DNA of 59,052 bases, taken from Tateyamaria pelophila. Lineage in GTDB: Bacteria; Pseudomonadota; Alphaproteobacteria; Rhodobacterales; Rhodobacteraceae. Position numbers and translations under genes: made by a program. Under the pieces are notes generated by a model. That model saw only the letters and a list, made by a program, of their open reading frames with translations. It searched no databases and was not told where the DNA came from. Below are positions 43,320 through 52,626 of this stretch, one piece after another. The stretch covers positions 1-59,052 of the forward strand of contig NZ_JAIMIA010000024.1 in assembly GCF_019966495.1 (NCBI RefSeq). Reading direction: 5' to 3'. Each line of letters begins with the position of its first letter. Within the stretch, counting starts at the first letter, position 1.

Positions 43320-44975
43320 TCAGCGAGCGAATTTCTTGTGCTTCATCCGCTTTGGTTCCAGCGCATCCGGCCCGAGGCGGCGCTTCTTGTCCTCTTCGTA
43401 GTCTTCGAAATTCCCTTCGAACCACTCCACGTGGGCGTCGCCTTCGAAGGCGAGGATGTGTGTGCAAATCCGGTCAAGGAAGAAGCGGTCGTGGGAGATC
43501 ACCACTGCGCAGCCGCCAAAATCGACCAGCGCGTCTTCGAGGGCGCGCAGTGTTTCAACATCCAGATCGTTCGTCGGCTCATCGAGCAACAGGACGTTGC
43601 CGCCTTCTTTCAGAAGTCGCGCCATGTGAACACGGTTGCGTTCTCCGCCCGACAAAAGACCAACTTTTTTCTGCTGGTCGCCACCCTTGAAATTGAAGGA
43701 CGAGCAATAAGCACGCGAGTTCACTTCCGCATCCCCCAATTGGATCAGTTCGGCTCCGCCCGAGATGGCCTCCCAGACGTTATCATCCGCGTTCAGGTCA
43801 TCGCGGGATTGGTCGACATAAGACAACTCTACCGTATCACCGACTTCGACGGTGCCCGCATCAGGCGTTTCCTGACCGGTGATCATTTTGAACAGCGTCG
43901 ACTTGCCTGCACCGTTGGGTCCAATGACTCCAACGATCGCGCCGGGCGGGATGGAGAAGTCGAGGTTCTCCATCAACAGTTTGTCACCCATGTGCTTGGA
44001 CAGACCTTCGACGTCGATCACCTTGGAGCCCAGCCGTTGGCCGTTGGGGATGACGATCTGGGCGTAGGCCAGTTTCTCGCGCTCGGATGTTTCCAGCATG
44101 TCGTTGTAGGAGTTGATCCGGGCCTTGGATTTCGCCTGACGGGCCTTGGCCCCCTGACGCATCCACTTGAGTTCGCGTTCCAGTGTTTTCTGGCGGCTTT
44201 TGTCTTCGCGGGCTTCCTGTGCGAGGCGTTTGGCCTTTTGTTCGACCCATGAGGAATAGTTGCCTTCCCATGGTACGCCCTTGCCGCGGTCCAGTTCCAG
44301 GATCCAGCTTGTGATGCTGTCGAGGAAATAGCGGTCGTGGGTGACGATCAGGATCGTACCCTTGTAGTCGATCAGGTGCTGTTGCAGCCAAGCGATGGTT
44401 TCCGCGTCAAGGTGGTTGGTTGGTTCGTCCAGCAACAGCATTTCGGGCGCTTCGAGCAGCAGCTTGCACAACGCCACGCGGCGGGCTTCACCCCCCGAAA
44501 GTGTCGTCACATCGGCATCGTCGGGGGGGCAACGCAGCGCTTCCATCGACACATCGATCTGACTGTCGAGGTCCCAGAGGTTTTCGGCGTCGATCTGATC
44601 CTGAAGCTTGCCCATCTCGTCGGCAGTCTCGTCGGAGTAGTTCATCGCCAACTCGTTGTAGCGATCCAGCACGGCCTTTTTCCTGGCCACGCCCAGCATC
44701 ACATTTTCGCGCACGGTCAGCTCCGGATCGAGCTTGGGTTCCTGCGGCAGGTAGCCGACTTTGGCCCCCTCGGCGACCCATGCTTCACCGGTGAAATCAG
44801 TGTCTATCCCCGCCATGATCTTCATCAGCGTGGATTTACCCGCGCCGTTGACGCCCACAACGCCGATCTTGACGCCGGGCAGAAAGTTTAGGTGTATGTT
44901 TTCAAAACACTTTTTTCCGCCCGGATAGGTCTTGGACACGCCGGACATATGATAGACGTACTGATAAGCGGCCAT
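43320..44975 (-). CDS. ettA: Energy-dependent translational throttle protein EttA (ABC-F)
   Basis: A 551-residue soluble ABC-F ATPase that binds the ribosomal E site and gates entry into elongation according to energy state. Two ABC domains have Walker A GVNGAGKST and GPNGAGKST, and signatures LSGGEARRVALCKLL and LSGGERNRVHMARLL. Walker B sequences end LLDEPTNHLD and LLDEPTNDLD. The arm and linker between them are rich in Arg, Lys and Gln. Length and YQYVYHMSGVSKTYPGGK at the start are typical of EttA. AAGGAG precedes the ATG. Confidence 0.96.
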   Translation of the reverse strand: MAAYQYVYHMSGVSKTYPGGKKCFENIHLNFLPGVKIGVVGVNGAGKSTLMKIMAGIDTDFTGEAWVAEGAKVGYLPQEPKLDPELTVRENVMLGVARKKAVLDRYNELAMNYSDETADEMGKLQDQIDAENLWDLDSQIDVSMEALRCPPDDADVTTLSGGEARRVALCKLLLEAPEMLLLDEPTNHLDAETIAWLQQHLIDYKGTILIVTHDRYFLDSITSWILELDRGKGVPWEGNYSSWVEQKAKRLAQEAREDKSRQKTLERELKWMRQGAKARQAKSKARINSYNDMLETSEREKLAYAQIVIPNGQRLGSKVIDVEGLSKHMGDKLLMENLDFSIPPGAIVGVIGPNGAGKSTLFKMITGQETPDAGTVEVGDTVELSYVDQSRDDLNADDNVWEAISGGAELIQLGDAEVNSRAYCSSFNFKGGDQQKKVGLLSGGERNRVHMARLLKEGGNVLLLDEPTNDLDVETLRALEDALVDFGGCAVVISHDRFFLDRICTHILAFEGDAHVEWFEGNFEDYEEDKKRRLGPDALEPKRMKHKKFAR

Positions 44976-45337
44976 GAGAGGGCTCCTTCGGAAAAGCGGA
45001 TCGGTTTCCCGTCAGATACAGGCGCACTCTTGCGTGTGCAATGGCGTGTCGCACCTTTGCTTTTGCGGGGTTGCTGTTTGTCTGGTCGCGCCATCGTACT
45101 GGACGACTTTGGAGCAGATAGACCAAGTTACTCAGAGCAAACGTGACGGCGCGATATGGCATTCTGCGGACTGACGCGATGATCCTTGGAGCCTTGTCCG
45201 TGCGGTATGGAATCGGCCGGACCTGTAAAAAGGCGGCACGCCTGCATCCTTTTGAAGTGGGTTTGGTGGGTTGATAATCGGCGGCGTCTGCTGTTGTGTC
45301 CTGACGTGATAATCTGATCCCAACCGGACGGTCGTTG
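44976..45337. other. 362-bp divergent intergenic region
   Basis: The region separates ettA (leftward) and nadD (rightward). I see no convincing reading frame, RNA gene or long repeat. It presumably contains both promoters. GCGCAC TCTTGC GTGTGC near 45020 is a weak imperfect hairpin in the ettA leader. Confidence 0.4.
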
Positions 45338-45952
45338 ATGCGCCATGCCTTTCCCATTGCCCGACCCGGCCAGATCATCGGCCTGCTGGGGGGGTCGTTT
45401 GATCCGGCTCATGCGGGCCATGTCCATATCACCTGCGAGGCGTTGAAACGGTTTGGCCTTGGTCAGGTGTGGTGGCTGGTAAGCCCTGGCAACCCGCTGA
45501 AAGCCAACGGTCCTGCTGCTCTGGAGCATCGGATGGAGCATGCCCGGCGCGTCATGCGCCACCCGCGCGTCAAGGTGACGGACATCGAGGCGGAATTGGG
45601 AACGCGGTACACCGCGCAAACGCTGGCCGCTTTGTTGCCGCTTTATCCCGGTGTGCGTTTCGTGTGGCTGATGGGCGCGGATAATCTTGCCCAACTGCAT
45701 AAATGGCAAGACTGGCGCTGGATTATGGATACTGTGCCCGTTGGTGTTCTGGCCCGCCCGGGTGATCGGATATCGGCCCGGCTGAGCAAGGCCGCGCGGC
45801 TCTACGCGGCCCACCGGATTTCGGCCCAGAACAGCCAAATGCTGGGAACTGCAGAGGCTCCGGCCTGGTGTTTCGTGAATGTGCCCATGTCATCGCAGTC
45901 ATCAAGCGCCATCCGCGCATCCGGGTTATGGGGCCACGCCAACGAAAAGTGA
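45338..45952 (+). CDS. nadD: Nicotinate-nucleotide adenylyltransferase
   Basis: A 204-residue enzyme that adenylates nicotinate mononucleotide to give NaAD, the substrate of NadE. The nucleotidyltransferase motif [15 protein letters not shown] contains the HxGH-type [16 protein letters not shown] and SSSAIRASG, the C-terminal SSTxIR equivalent, are also present. ATG at 45338 was preferred to the TTG one codon upstream. It is followed after 47 bp by the carboxypeptidase gene on the same strand. Confidence 0.95.
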   Translation: MRHAFPIARPGQIIGLLGGSFDPAHAGHVHITCEALKRFGLGQVWWLVSPGNPLKANGPAALEHRMEHARRVMRHPRVKVTDIEAELGTRYTAQTLAALLPLYPGVRFVWLMGADNLAQLHKWQDWRWIMDTVPVGVLARPGDRISARLSKAARLYAAHRISAQNSQMLGTAEAPAWCFVNVPMSSQSSSAIRASGLWGHANEK

Positions 45953-45999
45953 TGTTTTGACCGCTTGTTCGTCGGGTTCGGCTGCGCTTAGATACGCGT

Positions 46000-47490
46000 A
46001 TGAAGAGAACCATTTCGAGACGTTTGTTTTTGGCGGCGACGGCGAGTGTTGTCGCGCAGGCCGTAGTCGCAGCGCCACCGGCCGTTTCCCTGCGCCCGGT
46101 TGTGCGCGGGGCGGACCATTTCAAGAAAACGGTCAGTGGCGGTGAAGCGATTGTCGCTGCTGCCAAACTGAATGGGCGCGTGAGTTTCACGGTTGCGGAT
46201 GCCAAAACGGGATTGCGCCTCGAAGGGCTCGATAGCAAGACCGGGCTACCTCCGGCCAGCGTCGCCAAGGCGGTGACCGCGTTGTACGCGCTTGATACGC
46301 TCGGGCCCTCTTATCGATTTGAGACACGACTGGTCGCGACGGGCGGCGTGTCCGGCGGGGTGGTGCAGGGCGATCTCGTGTTGGTCGGCGGCGGTGATCC
46401 GACGTTGAGTACAAATGATCTGGCCGCTCTGGCGCAGGCTCTGAAGGACAAGGGCATTCGGGAGGTGCGCGGTGACTTCAGGGTCGCCGAAGGCGCCTTG
46501 CCGTACACACCGACGATCGATCGTGATCAACCCGATCACGTGGGCTATAGCCCGGCTGTCAGTGGCATCGCGCTGAATTTCAATCGTGTCCATTTCGAAT
46601 GGCGTCGCGCGGGCAGCGGGTATGGTGTGACGATGGATGCGCGTTCGGACCGGCTGCGGCCCGCGGTGGCGATGTCCAAGATGGAAGTCGTCAACCGTAG
46701 CTTGCCGGTTTATACCTATACGGATGGCGGCCGTGTGGACACTTGGACAGTGGCCCAACGGGCGTTGGGCAACGGCGGCGCGCGCTGGCTCCCGGTACGC
46801 AAACCGGCTATGTATGCGGGCGATGTTTTTCAGACGCTCGCCCGGTCTCAAGGTATCGTCCTGAAAAACCCCGAAGTTGTGGACGTAGCCCCCGCTGGGA
46901 CAACATTGGCAACCCATCAAAGCGATGATTTGCGCAGTATCCTCAAGGGGATGCTTCGGTATTCCACGAATATCACGGCCGAGATGGTCGGCATGTCAGC
47001 GACGGCCAAACGCATCGGCAAGGTGCCGAGCCTGAAAGCATCAGCGTCGGAGATGAACCGCTGGGCCAATGCCACAATGGGAACGCACAATATGGCTCTG
47101 GTGGATCATTCGGGATTGGGCAGCAGCAGCCGGATGACATCCGATGACATGGTCACTGCCTTGGTCAAAGTCCACAGCAACGAAACGCTTCGCCCGATCC
47201 TGAAACCGGTGGTGATGCGTGATCAGCAGGGCCGTCCGACAAAAAGCCACCCGATCAAGGTGGATGCCAAGACGGGGACGCTCAACTTTGTGTCCGGGTT
47301 GGGCGGCTATATGACCGCGCAGGATGGGACGGTCATGGCTTTTGCAATTTTTGCCGCGGATGAGGAAACGCGGGGGCGGCTGTCCAAGGCCAACCGCGAG
47401 GCGCCGAAGGGGGCGCGGCCCTGGAACCGGCGCGCCAAGACGATGCAGCAAAAGCTGATTGAGCGGTGGGGTGTGCTCTACGGCACGTAA
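46000..47490 (+). CDS. dacB: D-alanyl-D-alanine carboxypeptidase/endopeptidase (PBP4)
   Basis: A 496-residue periplasmic class C penicillin-binding protein (peptidase family S13) that trims or cuts peptidoglycan cross-links. The signal sequence MKRTISRRLFLAATASVVAQ has RR before the hydrophobic run. The motifs are SVAK at 87-90 with nucleophile S87, STN in YSTNITAEMVG, and KTGTLNF. The insert between the first two motifs is of normal size. Its promoter may be shared with nadD. Confidence 0.95.
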   Translation: MKRTISRRLFLAATASVVAQAVVAAPPAVSLRPVVRGADHFKKTVSGGEAIVAAAKLNGRVSFTVADAKTGLRLEGLDSKTGLPPASVAKAVTALYALDTLGPSYRFETRLVATGGVSGGVVQGDLVLVGGGDPTLSTNDLAALAQALKDKGIREVRGDFRVAEGALPYTPTIDRDQPDHVGYSPAVSGIALNFNRVHFEWRRAGSGYGVTMDARSDRLRPAVAMSKMEVVNRSLPVYTYTDGGRVDTWTVAQRALGNGGARWLPVRKPAMYAGDVFQTLARSQGIVLKNPEVVDVAPAGTTLATHQSDDLRSILKGMLRYSTNITAEMVGMSATAKRIGKVPSLKASASEMNRWANATMGTHNMALVDHSGLGSSSRMTSDDMVTALVKVHSNETLRPILKPVVMRDQQGRPTKSHPIKVDAKTGTLNFVSGLGGYMTAQDGTVMAFAIFAADEETRGRLSKANREAPKGARPWNRRAKTMQQKLIERWGVLYGT

Positions 47491-47556
47491 CGCCGCGTGG
47501 ATTGCGTCCATGGAGGCGATACCAGCGGCCCGCTCAAACTCGGATCTGAGTCCAGT

Positions 47557-47586
47557 AGAATTGCCGCCCTGACAAGCGGCAATTCT
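47557..47586. terminator. Hairpin between dacB and dadA
   Basis: A perfect 11-bp inverted repeat (AGAATTGCCGC / GCGGCAATTCT) with an 8-base loop lies between two convergent genes. There is no T run, so termination is inferred from position. Confidence 0.55.
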
Positions 47587-47619
47587 GGACAGGTTGGCTT
47601 ACCCCGTGCCGACCTGCAA

Positions 47620-48852
47620 TCAGGCGGCGTTGCGCATTCTTTCTGAATCGACAACATCAGCGGTCAATTGCGCCGTTGCTGCGGAAAGCGTCCAGCCCAG
47701 ATGCCCGTGCCCGGTGTTGTAGTAGACGCCGGGTTTCGACCCCGGGCCGACCTTGGGCATCATTGATGGCAACATGGGTCGCAGTCCCGCCCATGGCACG
47801 CAATGCTCGGTCGAGACATCCGGGAAGAACGTTTCGCACCAATCGCGCAGCGGTTTGACCCGATCGTCGCGGATGTCGAGGTTGTAGCCGTTGAATTCGG
47901 CCGTGCCCGCGATACGGAACCTGTTTTTGCCCAAACGGCTGGTCACGACCTTGGCCTCGTCATCCAGCAGGCTGACCCAGGGTGCTGCTGCTTGGCTGGC
48001 GTCGTCATCAAGGTTGACGGTGATCGAATACCCCTTGACCGGATAGATGTTCACGCGGTCACCCAGTTCGGCCGCAATGGCCCGGCTGCCGACGCCTGCG
48101 CACACAACGATACCGTCAAAGTGCTGCTGCTCGTCACCATCCTTGCAGGTCCAGTCCAGACGGATTCCGGTGCCCGTGTGGTGGATGTCGGTGACCTTGG
48201 ATTTGTAGTGAAAGATCACGCCAAGCTTTTCGCAGCCTTCGCTGAGCTTGCGGGCATAACGGTGAATGTCACCGGTGAAATCGGTTGGCGTGTAAAATCC
48301 ACCGATGGTTTCGGTTTTCAAAGCTGGTTCCAGCTTTTGGACTTCAGCTGCGGACAGTTCCTGGCGCTCAAGCCCGCCCTTTTGCAGCATGACATTGACG
48401 CGACGCGCGTGATCAAACTCGGATTTCTTTTTATAAACGTGCAAAATGCCACGTTTTTCGATGTCGAACTCGACACCGACCTCTGCTGCAAATTCAAGAA
48501 GGTGTTCGCGCGACGCGATGGCCAGTTCGGTGGATTTGATTGTGTTGGCTTCGTAGTTGGGGATATTGCCCATGAATTCGGCCATCCACGACATTTTATG
48601 CCAGCTGGGTCTGGGATTCACCAACAGGGGCGCATCCTTTTTCATCATCCATTTCAGACCCTTGAAGATCGTCCCCCAGCGGGTCCAGACCTCGGCATTG
48701 GAGGCGGAAAGTTGGCCGCCATTGGCGAAGGATGTTTCCATCGCCGCATAGCGGTTGCGATCGAAAACAGAGACGTCATAGCCACGGCGGGCCAGAGCGT
48801 AGGCGGTTGTGATGCCGGTGATACCGGCGCCGATTACGGCGATATGGGTCAT
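47620..48852 (-). CDS. dadA: D-amino acid dehydrogenase (DadA-like FAD oxidoreductase)
   Basis: A 410-residue membrane-associated FAD enzyme that deaminates D-amino acids, passing electrons to the respiratory chain. The dinucleotide loop is GAGITGITTAYALARRGYDV. RNRYAAMETSFANGGQLSAS is the DadA signature region, and WAGLRPMLPSMMPKVGPGS the C-terminal FAD contact. The ATG at 48852 begins MTHIAVIGAG. The Shine-Dalgarno GGGAGG lies in the loop of a small TTGGG/CCCAA hairpin. Upstream is a tandem glycine riboswitch, so glycine or a related amine may be a substrate or signal. Confidence 0.93.
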   Translation of the reverse strand: MTHIAVIGAGITGITTAYALARRGYDVSVFDRNRYAAMETSFANGGQLSASNAEVWTRWGTIFKGLKWMMKKDAPLLVNPRPSWHKMSWMAEFMGNIPNYEANTIKSTELAIASREHLLEFAAEVGVEFDIEKRGILHVYKKKSEFDHARRVNVMLQKGGLERQELSAAEVQKLEPALKTETIGGFYTPTDFTGDIHRYARKLSEGCEKLGVIFHYKSKVTDIHHTGTGIRLDWTCKDGDEQQHFDGIVVCAGVGSRAIAAELGDRVNIYPVKGYSITVNLDDDASQAAAPWVSLLDDEAKVVTSRLGKNRFRIAGTAEFNGYNLDIRDDRVKPLRDWCETFFPDVSTEHCVPWAGLRPMLPSMMPKVGPGSKPGVYYNTGHGHLGWTLSAATAQLTADVVDSERMRNAA

Positions 48853-48919
48853 TGGGGTTCCTCCCAAGGGACGCAGATGACATGGACACACCCGGCGGAA
48901 TGCCGGATTGCGTCCCCAT

Positions 48920-49115
48920 CTGTTGCGTGACCTGAGAGTTTGACACAGGATCAGATGCCTGCGCTTTCTCCGTCGGTGGATCAGGGGCGTTAAGCCTGAC
49001 CGCTCTCCAGATTGTCGATGTTCCCGTTGCAGGGGCGGCTGGCACGGTTCGTGGTGCCTGAGAGTTTCCGGGGCGTTGCTCCTTCGGCGGCGGAGTTACC
49101 CGCTCTCTCCCATGT
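48920..49115 (-). promoter_or_regulatory. Tandem glycine riboswitch controlling dadA
   Basis: Reading leftward, the first aptamer (about 49112-49051) runs GGAGAG, CCGCCGAAGGAGCAACG, CTCTCAGGCA. The second (about 49008-48924) runs GGAGAGCGGTC, CACCGACGGAGAAAGC, CTCTCAGGT. These are the conserved P1/P3 elements of the glycine riboswitch class. The linker is short, as usual. Between the second aptamer and the dadA start are a CCGGC/GCCGG hairpin and a Shine-Dalgarno sequence inside a small stem, so translation control is plausible. The 49116-49294 stretch holds the promoter region. Confidence 0.88.
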
Positions 49116-49294
49116 CAGCCTTATCGACTGCGCGTGCTATAGGAGTGCTTGGTGAGTCGGGTCAACGAAATTCGAGGACCACGAGGCAGAAATATCATAC
49201 TGCATAGCCGAGGAGTCAGTTCCGATGTTCATTAAGCACACCGGCAATCTTTCGCTTCGGCTTTTGCGCCACTTCCCAGCGGGAAGGGCCGGTA

Positions 49295-49720
49295 TTACAC
49301 CGTCATGTGTCTGGCGCGTGCGCCACGTTCGATAGCTGCCGCATGCAGGCGGTCAATGTTCAATTCATACCTGATTTCTTCGAGCAAGCGCAGTTCTGCA
49401 TCCCCGAGCATTCCATCGGCCGCGGCCACGTCGCACGACAGGGCATAGGCGGTTTCAAACAGGCGTTCGGGCAGGGCGGTTCGGATGAGGCCAAAGAGCG
49501 CATCAAGCCCGTCTTCCTGCTCAAAAAGGTCAAACACGATCTGCATAACCACATTGAACCGATCAACGTCATAGCCTGCAAAAACAGGCAGATTGTTGAC
49601 GGTTGAATTGATCTTGACCAGTTCCGCGGTCCGAATGTCTTCGTCCGAGGCCGAAACAGCGATCATCAAGGCCACGAGGGCGTCCTGAGATGTGAGCGAA
49701 AGCGAAGTGGAAGTGGGCAT
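49295..49720 (-). CDS. TerB-like protein
   Basis: A 141-residue mostly helical cytoplasmic protein related to the TerB/tellurite-resistance family. The repeated acidic helices LVALMIAVSASDEDIRTAEL and CDVAAADGMLGDAELRLLEE show the paired 'D/E-x-x-x-D' pattern of the TerB fold, which binds metal in some members. It stands alone, with a divergent lysS. No other ter genes are nearby, so a general stress or metal-sensing role is possible but unproven. Confidence 0.8.
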   Translation of the reverse strand: MPTSTSLSLTSQDALVALMIAVSASDEDIRTAELVKINSTVNNLPVFAGYDVDRFNVVMQIVFDLFEQEDGLDALFGLIRTALPERLFETAYALSCDVAAADGMLGDAELRLLEEIRYELNIDRLHAAAIERGARARHMTV

Positions 49721-49895
49721 TGGGGTATCCTGTGCGACGAACCTGTCACCTCCTCAATATTGACGCTATGGCTTGCCCGCAATAGGTAGCGGCGGGATCA
49801 CGCCGGATGGGCGTGGATTCTGCCGTGCCGGAGCGCGCGGCCTTTTGTGAGGATGCCGCGGATGATCTGCGGCACAAGAATTTAGGACATACCTG

Positions 49896-51473
49896 ATGTC
49901 GAGTTTGCGTGACGCTGCGATGACGAGCAAAGCATGGCCCTTTGAGGAAGCCCGCAAAGTGCTCAAACGCTATGAAAAAGCGCCGCCGGAGAAGGGGTAT
50001 GTTCTGTTTGAAACGGGATATGGTCCGTCGGGCTTGCCGCATATCGGGACCTTCGGGGAAGTGGCGCGGACGTCGATGGTCATGCGGGCCTTTCAGGAAA
50101 TGAGCGATATCCCGGCCAAGCTGATCTGTTTTTCGGACGACCTTGACGGGATGCGCAAAGTTCCGGGCAATGTCCCCAACCCTGAGGCCTTGCAGCCGTA
50201 TTTGCAGATGCCGCTGACCTCTGTGCCTGATCCGTTCGGCACCCATGAGAGCTTTGGCCATCATAACAATGCAATGCTGCGGCGGTTCCTCGACACTTTC
50301 GGCTTTGAGTATGAGTTCATTTCGGCCACAGACTTTTACCGGTCTGGACAGTTTGATGAAGTGCTCGTACGGGCTGCGGAAAAGTATGATGAAATCATGA
50401 AAGTCATGCTCAAGTCGCTGCGCGAGGAGCGTCAGCAGACCTATTCGATCTTTCTGCCGATCCATCCCGAAACGGGGCGGGTGATGTATGTGCCGATGAA
50501 GTCCGTCAACGCGGCCGAAGGGACAATCACGTTCGACGACGAGGATGGCACAGAGATGACGCTGCCTGTCACCGGTGGCAAGGTAAAGCTGCAGTGGAAG
50601 CCCGACTTCGGAGCGCGCTGGGCCGCCCTTGGCGTTGATTTCGAGATGTATGGTAAGGATCACAGCACTAACACGCCGATCTATGACCGCATTTGCGAGA
50701 TATTAGGCCAGCGCAAGCCTGAGCATTTCACCTATGAGCTTTTTCTGGATGAAAACGGCCACAAGATTTCGAAGTCTTCGGGCAATGGCGTCAGCATCGA
50801 CGAATGGCTGACCTATGCCAGCGCCGAAAGCCTCTCGTATTTTATGTATCAGAAGCCAAAGACGGCAAAGCGGATGTATTTCGACGTAATTCCTAAAGCG
50901 GTTGACGAATATCATCAGCAATTGCGCGCCTATGTCGGCCAAGACGAGAAAGCCCGCCTGAACAATCCGGTTTGGCATATCCACGCCGGCGATGTTCCCG
51001 AGAGCGACCTCGTTGTCCCGTTCGCGATGCTGCTGAACCTTGCATCGGTAAGTTCGGCTGAGACGAAAGAGACCCTGTGGGGCTTTATCCATCGCTATGC
51101 GCCCGACACCGGCCCCGACAGCCATCCCGGGATGGATCAGGCCGTCGGCTTTGCGGTGCGGTACTATAATGACTTCGTCAAACCCGCGAAGACCTACCGC
51201 TTGCCCACGGATACCGAACGTGAAGCGCTTACCGCGTTGCGCGACGCGCTGGCGGCCTATGATGGGCCGGTGGAGGACGAGGCATTGCAGTCTGTGGTTT
51301 ATGCCGTGGGGCGCGATCGGTTCGATCCGCTGCGAGGCTGGTTCACGGCCCTTTACGAAGTGTTGTTGGGGGCAAGTCAGGGTCCGCGGTTTGGCGGTTT
51401 TATCGCGCTTTATGGTGTCGACGAGACCGTTGCGTTGATTGATGAGGCGTTGGCCGGGAACCTGGTGGACTAA
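49896..51473 (+). CDS. lysS: Lysyl-tRNA synthetase, class I (archaeal type)
   Basis: A 525-residue class I LysRS that charges tRNA(Lys). It has the HIGH-like PHIGTFGEV after GPSGL, and KISKSSGNG as the KMSKS loop, with a metal-binding and helical C-terminal domain after it. Most bacteria use class II LysRS; class I is the known alternative in alphaproteobacteria, spirochaetes and archaea. Length is normal. The ATG at 49896 is used, although an in-frame ATG at 49920 ([10 protein letters not shown]) is also possible. Confidence 0.95.
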   Translation: MSSLRDAAMTSKAWPFEEARKVLKRYEKAPPEKGYVLFETGYGPSGLPHIGTFGEVARTSMVMRAFQEMSDIPAKLICFSDDLDGMRKVPGNVPNPEALQPYLQMPLTSVPDPFGTHESFGHHNNAMLRRFLDTFGFEYEFISATDFYRSGQFDEVLVRAAEKYDEIMKVMLKSLREERQQTYSIFLPIHPETGRVMYVPMKSVNAAEGTITFDDEDGTEMTLPVTGGKVKLQWKPDFGARWAALGVDFEMYGKDHSTNTPIYDRICEILGQRKPEHFTYELFLDENGHKISKSSGNGVSIDEWLTYASAESLSYFMYQKPKTAKRMYFDVIPKAVDEYHQQLRAYVGQDEKARLNNPVWHIHAGDVPESDLVVPFAMLLNLASVSSAETKETLWGFIHRYAPDTGPDSHPGMDQAVGFAVRYYNDFVKPAKTYRLPTDTEREALTALRDALAAYDGPVEDEALQSVVYAVGRDRFDPLRGWFTALYEVLLGASQGPRFGGFIALYGVDETVALIDEALAGNLVD

Positions 51474-51572
51474 GTTAAAAGCGCCGCGTTAGTGCGCGAG
51501 CATTGTCAGCTTGATTTGCCCTGTTCCCCGATCGCTCTATGCTTCTGGGGAGAGGGCATAAGGGAGCGGGAC

Positions 51573-51974
51573 ATGCGAAATTGGATGTTGGCAGTGGTGT
51601 TGGCCGTTGGTCTGACAGGTGCCGTAAACGCGCAGGATGCTGAAATCGAGGGTGTGATTGGCAGCCAGATCGAGGCATTTCAGGCGGATGATTTCATTGG
51701 CGCCTTTGAGTTTGCGCACCCATCCATTCGCAATATTTTTCGCACGCCCGAGAATTTCGGGCGGATGGTCACCCAAGGCTACCCCATGGTTTGGCGACCC
51801 GCCGAGGTTACCTATCTGGAACTGCGCGATGTTGGCGGCGACCTCCGGCAAAAGGTGCAGATCGTGGACATGGACGGCGCCGTGCACCTTTTGGACTACC
51901 GCATGAGAAAAACGGCCGATGGTTGGAAAATCAGCGCTGTACAATTGTTGGCGGCTTCCGAATTGAGCGCCTGA
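51573..51974 (+). CDS. Exported DUF4864 protein
   Basis: A 133-residue exported protein with signal peptide MRNWMLAVVLAVGLTGAVNA. The mature part contains IEAFQADDFIGAFEFAHPSI and FGRMVTQGYPMVWRPAEVTY, typical of DUF4864, an NTF2-like small periplasmic family of unknown role. GGGAG lies before the ATG at 51573; the 27 in-frame upstream codons are rejected. It is convergent with the cytochrome c gene, 19 bp between stops. Confidence 0.85.
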   Translation: MRNWMLAVVLAVGLTGAVNAQDAEIEGVIGSQIEAFQADDFIGAFEFAHPSIRNIFRTPENFGRMVTQGYPMVWRPAEVTYLELRDVGGDLRQKVQIVDMDGAVHLLDYRMRKTADGWKISAVQLLAASELSA

Positions 51975-51993
51975 CATTGTCGGCGTCCCGGAC

Positions 51994-52392
51994 CTATTTT
52001 TGAATTGTCTCTAACCAGGCGACAATATCGGCGACCGGTACACTGGTCATGATGTTTTGGCCAGATTGCGTTCTGAGCGCGATATTGCGCCCTTCGAAAA
52101 AGTCGCCAAACACCGGCATGGGTGAGCCATGGCTGACCAGCGGGTCGCGTCCGTCGATCCGGCGAATCACCCGGACCAGGGGAAACACGCCGTCGTTTTC
52201 GGCCTGGAGCTCGGTCAGATTTGTGGGCTGCAGAACAAGAGCGGGCCCCATCGGCCCTTTGCCATCAGCGTCGAGACCGTGGCACGTGGCACAATAGGTA
52301 AGATACAGGCTTTTACCTTCTTCGGTATCCTGCGCCACCGCCGAAGTTGTCAGAGACGCTGCGAGCAGTAGTCCGGCAAATACATGTTTCAT
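51994..52392 (-). CDS. Small periplasmic c-type cytochrome
   Basis: A 132-residue cytochrome c. The signal peptide MKHVFAGLLLAASLTTSAVA is followed by one haem site CATCH near mature residue 16. A methionine in the SPMPVF segment is a likely sixth ligand. It resembles mono-haem class I cytochromes that shuttle electrons in the periplasm. A perfect Fnr-type box lies 54 bp upstream of the ATG, so expression probably rises at low oxygen. The start MKHVFAG at 52392 is preferred to one seven codons earlier. Confidence 0.9.
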   Translation of the reverse strand: MKHVFAGLLLAASLTTSAVAQDTEEGKSLYLTYCATCHGLDADGKGPMGPALVLQPTNLTELQAENDGVFPLVRVIRRIDGRDPLVSHGSPMPVFGDFFEGRNIALRTQSGQNIMTSVPVADIVAWLETIQK

Positions 52393-52445
52393 GTCCGACC
52401 TCCAGTTTGACAAATTCAGTCTACGCCAGCCAGCGGGTTGTCGTC

Positions 52446-52459
52446 TTGATCAGGATCAA
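52446..52459. promoter_or_regulatory. Fnr/FnrL-type box upstream of cytochrome c
   Basis: TTGATCAGGATCAA is a perfect match to the TTGAT-N4-ATCAA consensus bound by FnrL in Rhodobacteraceae. It lies 54 bp before the cytochrome c start, a usual distance for an activator site near -40 of the transcript. The opposite gene (52627) is 168 bp away. Confidence 0.75.
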
Positions 52460-52626
52460 TGCGGCGCGATGTTGCCCGTCGCCCGGGCTTCGCGTGCGGT
52501 GCTGTGAGCCGACGTTAACGCCTCGTTGATATTTATCCTGGCCGAACGGGTCGAAACAACCCCGACCGATGCGGGGTGTCCGTCATTACCGGGCGCGAGT
52601 GTCCGAGCTGGAAAAGGGATAGTTGG

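Noticed and set aside
49746-50663. 305-codon minus-strand frame
   Set aside because: Antisense to class I lysS, no domain recognised.
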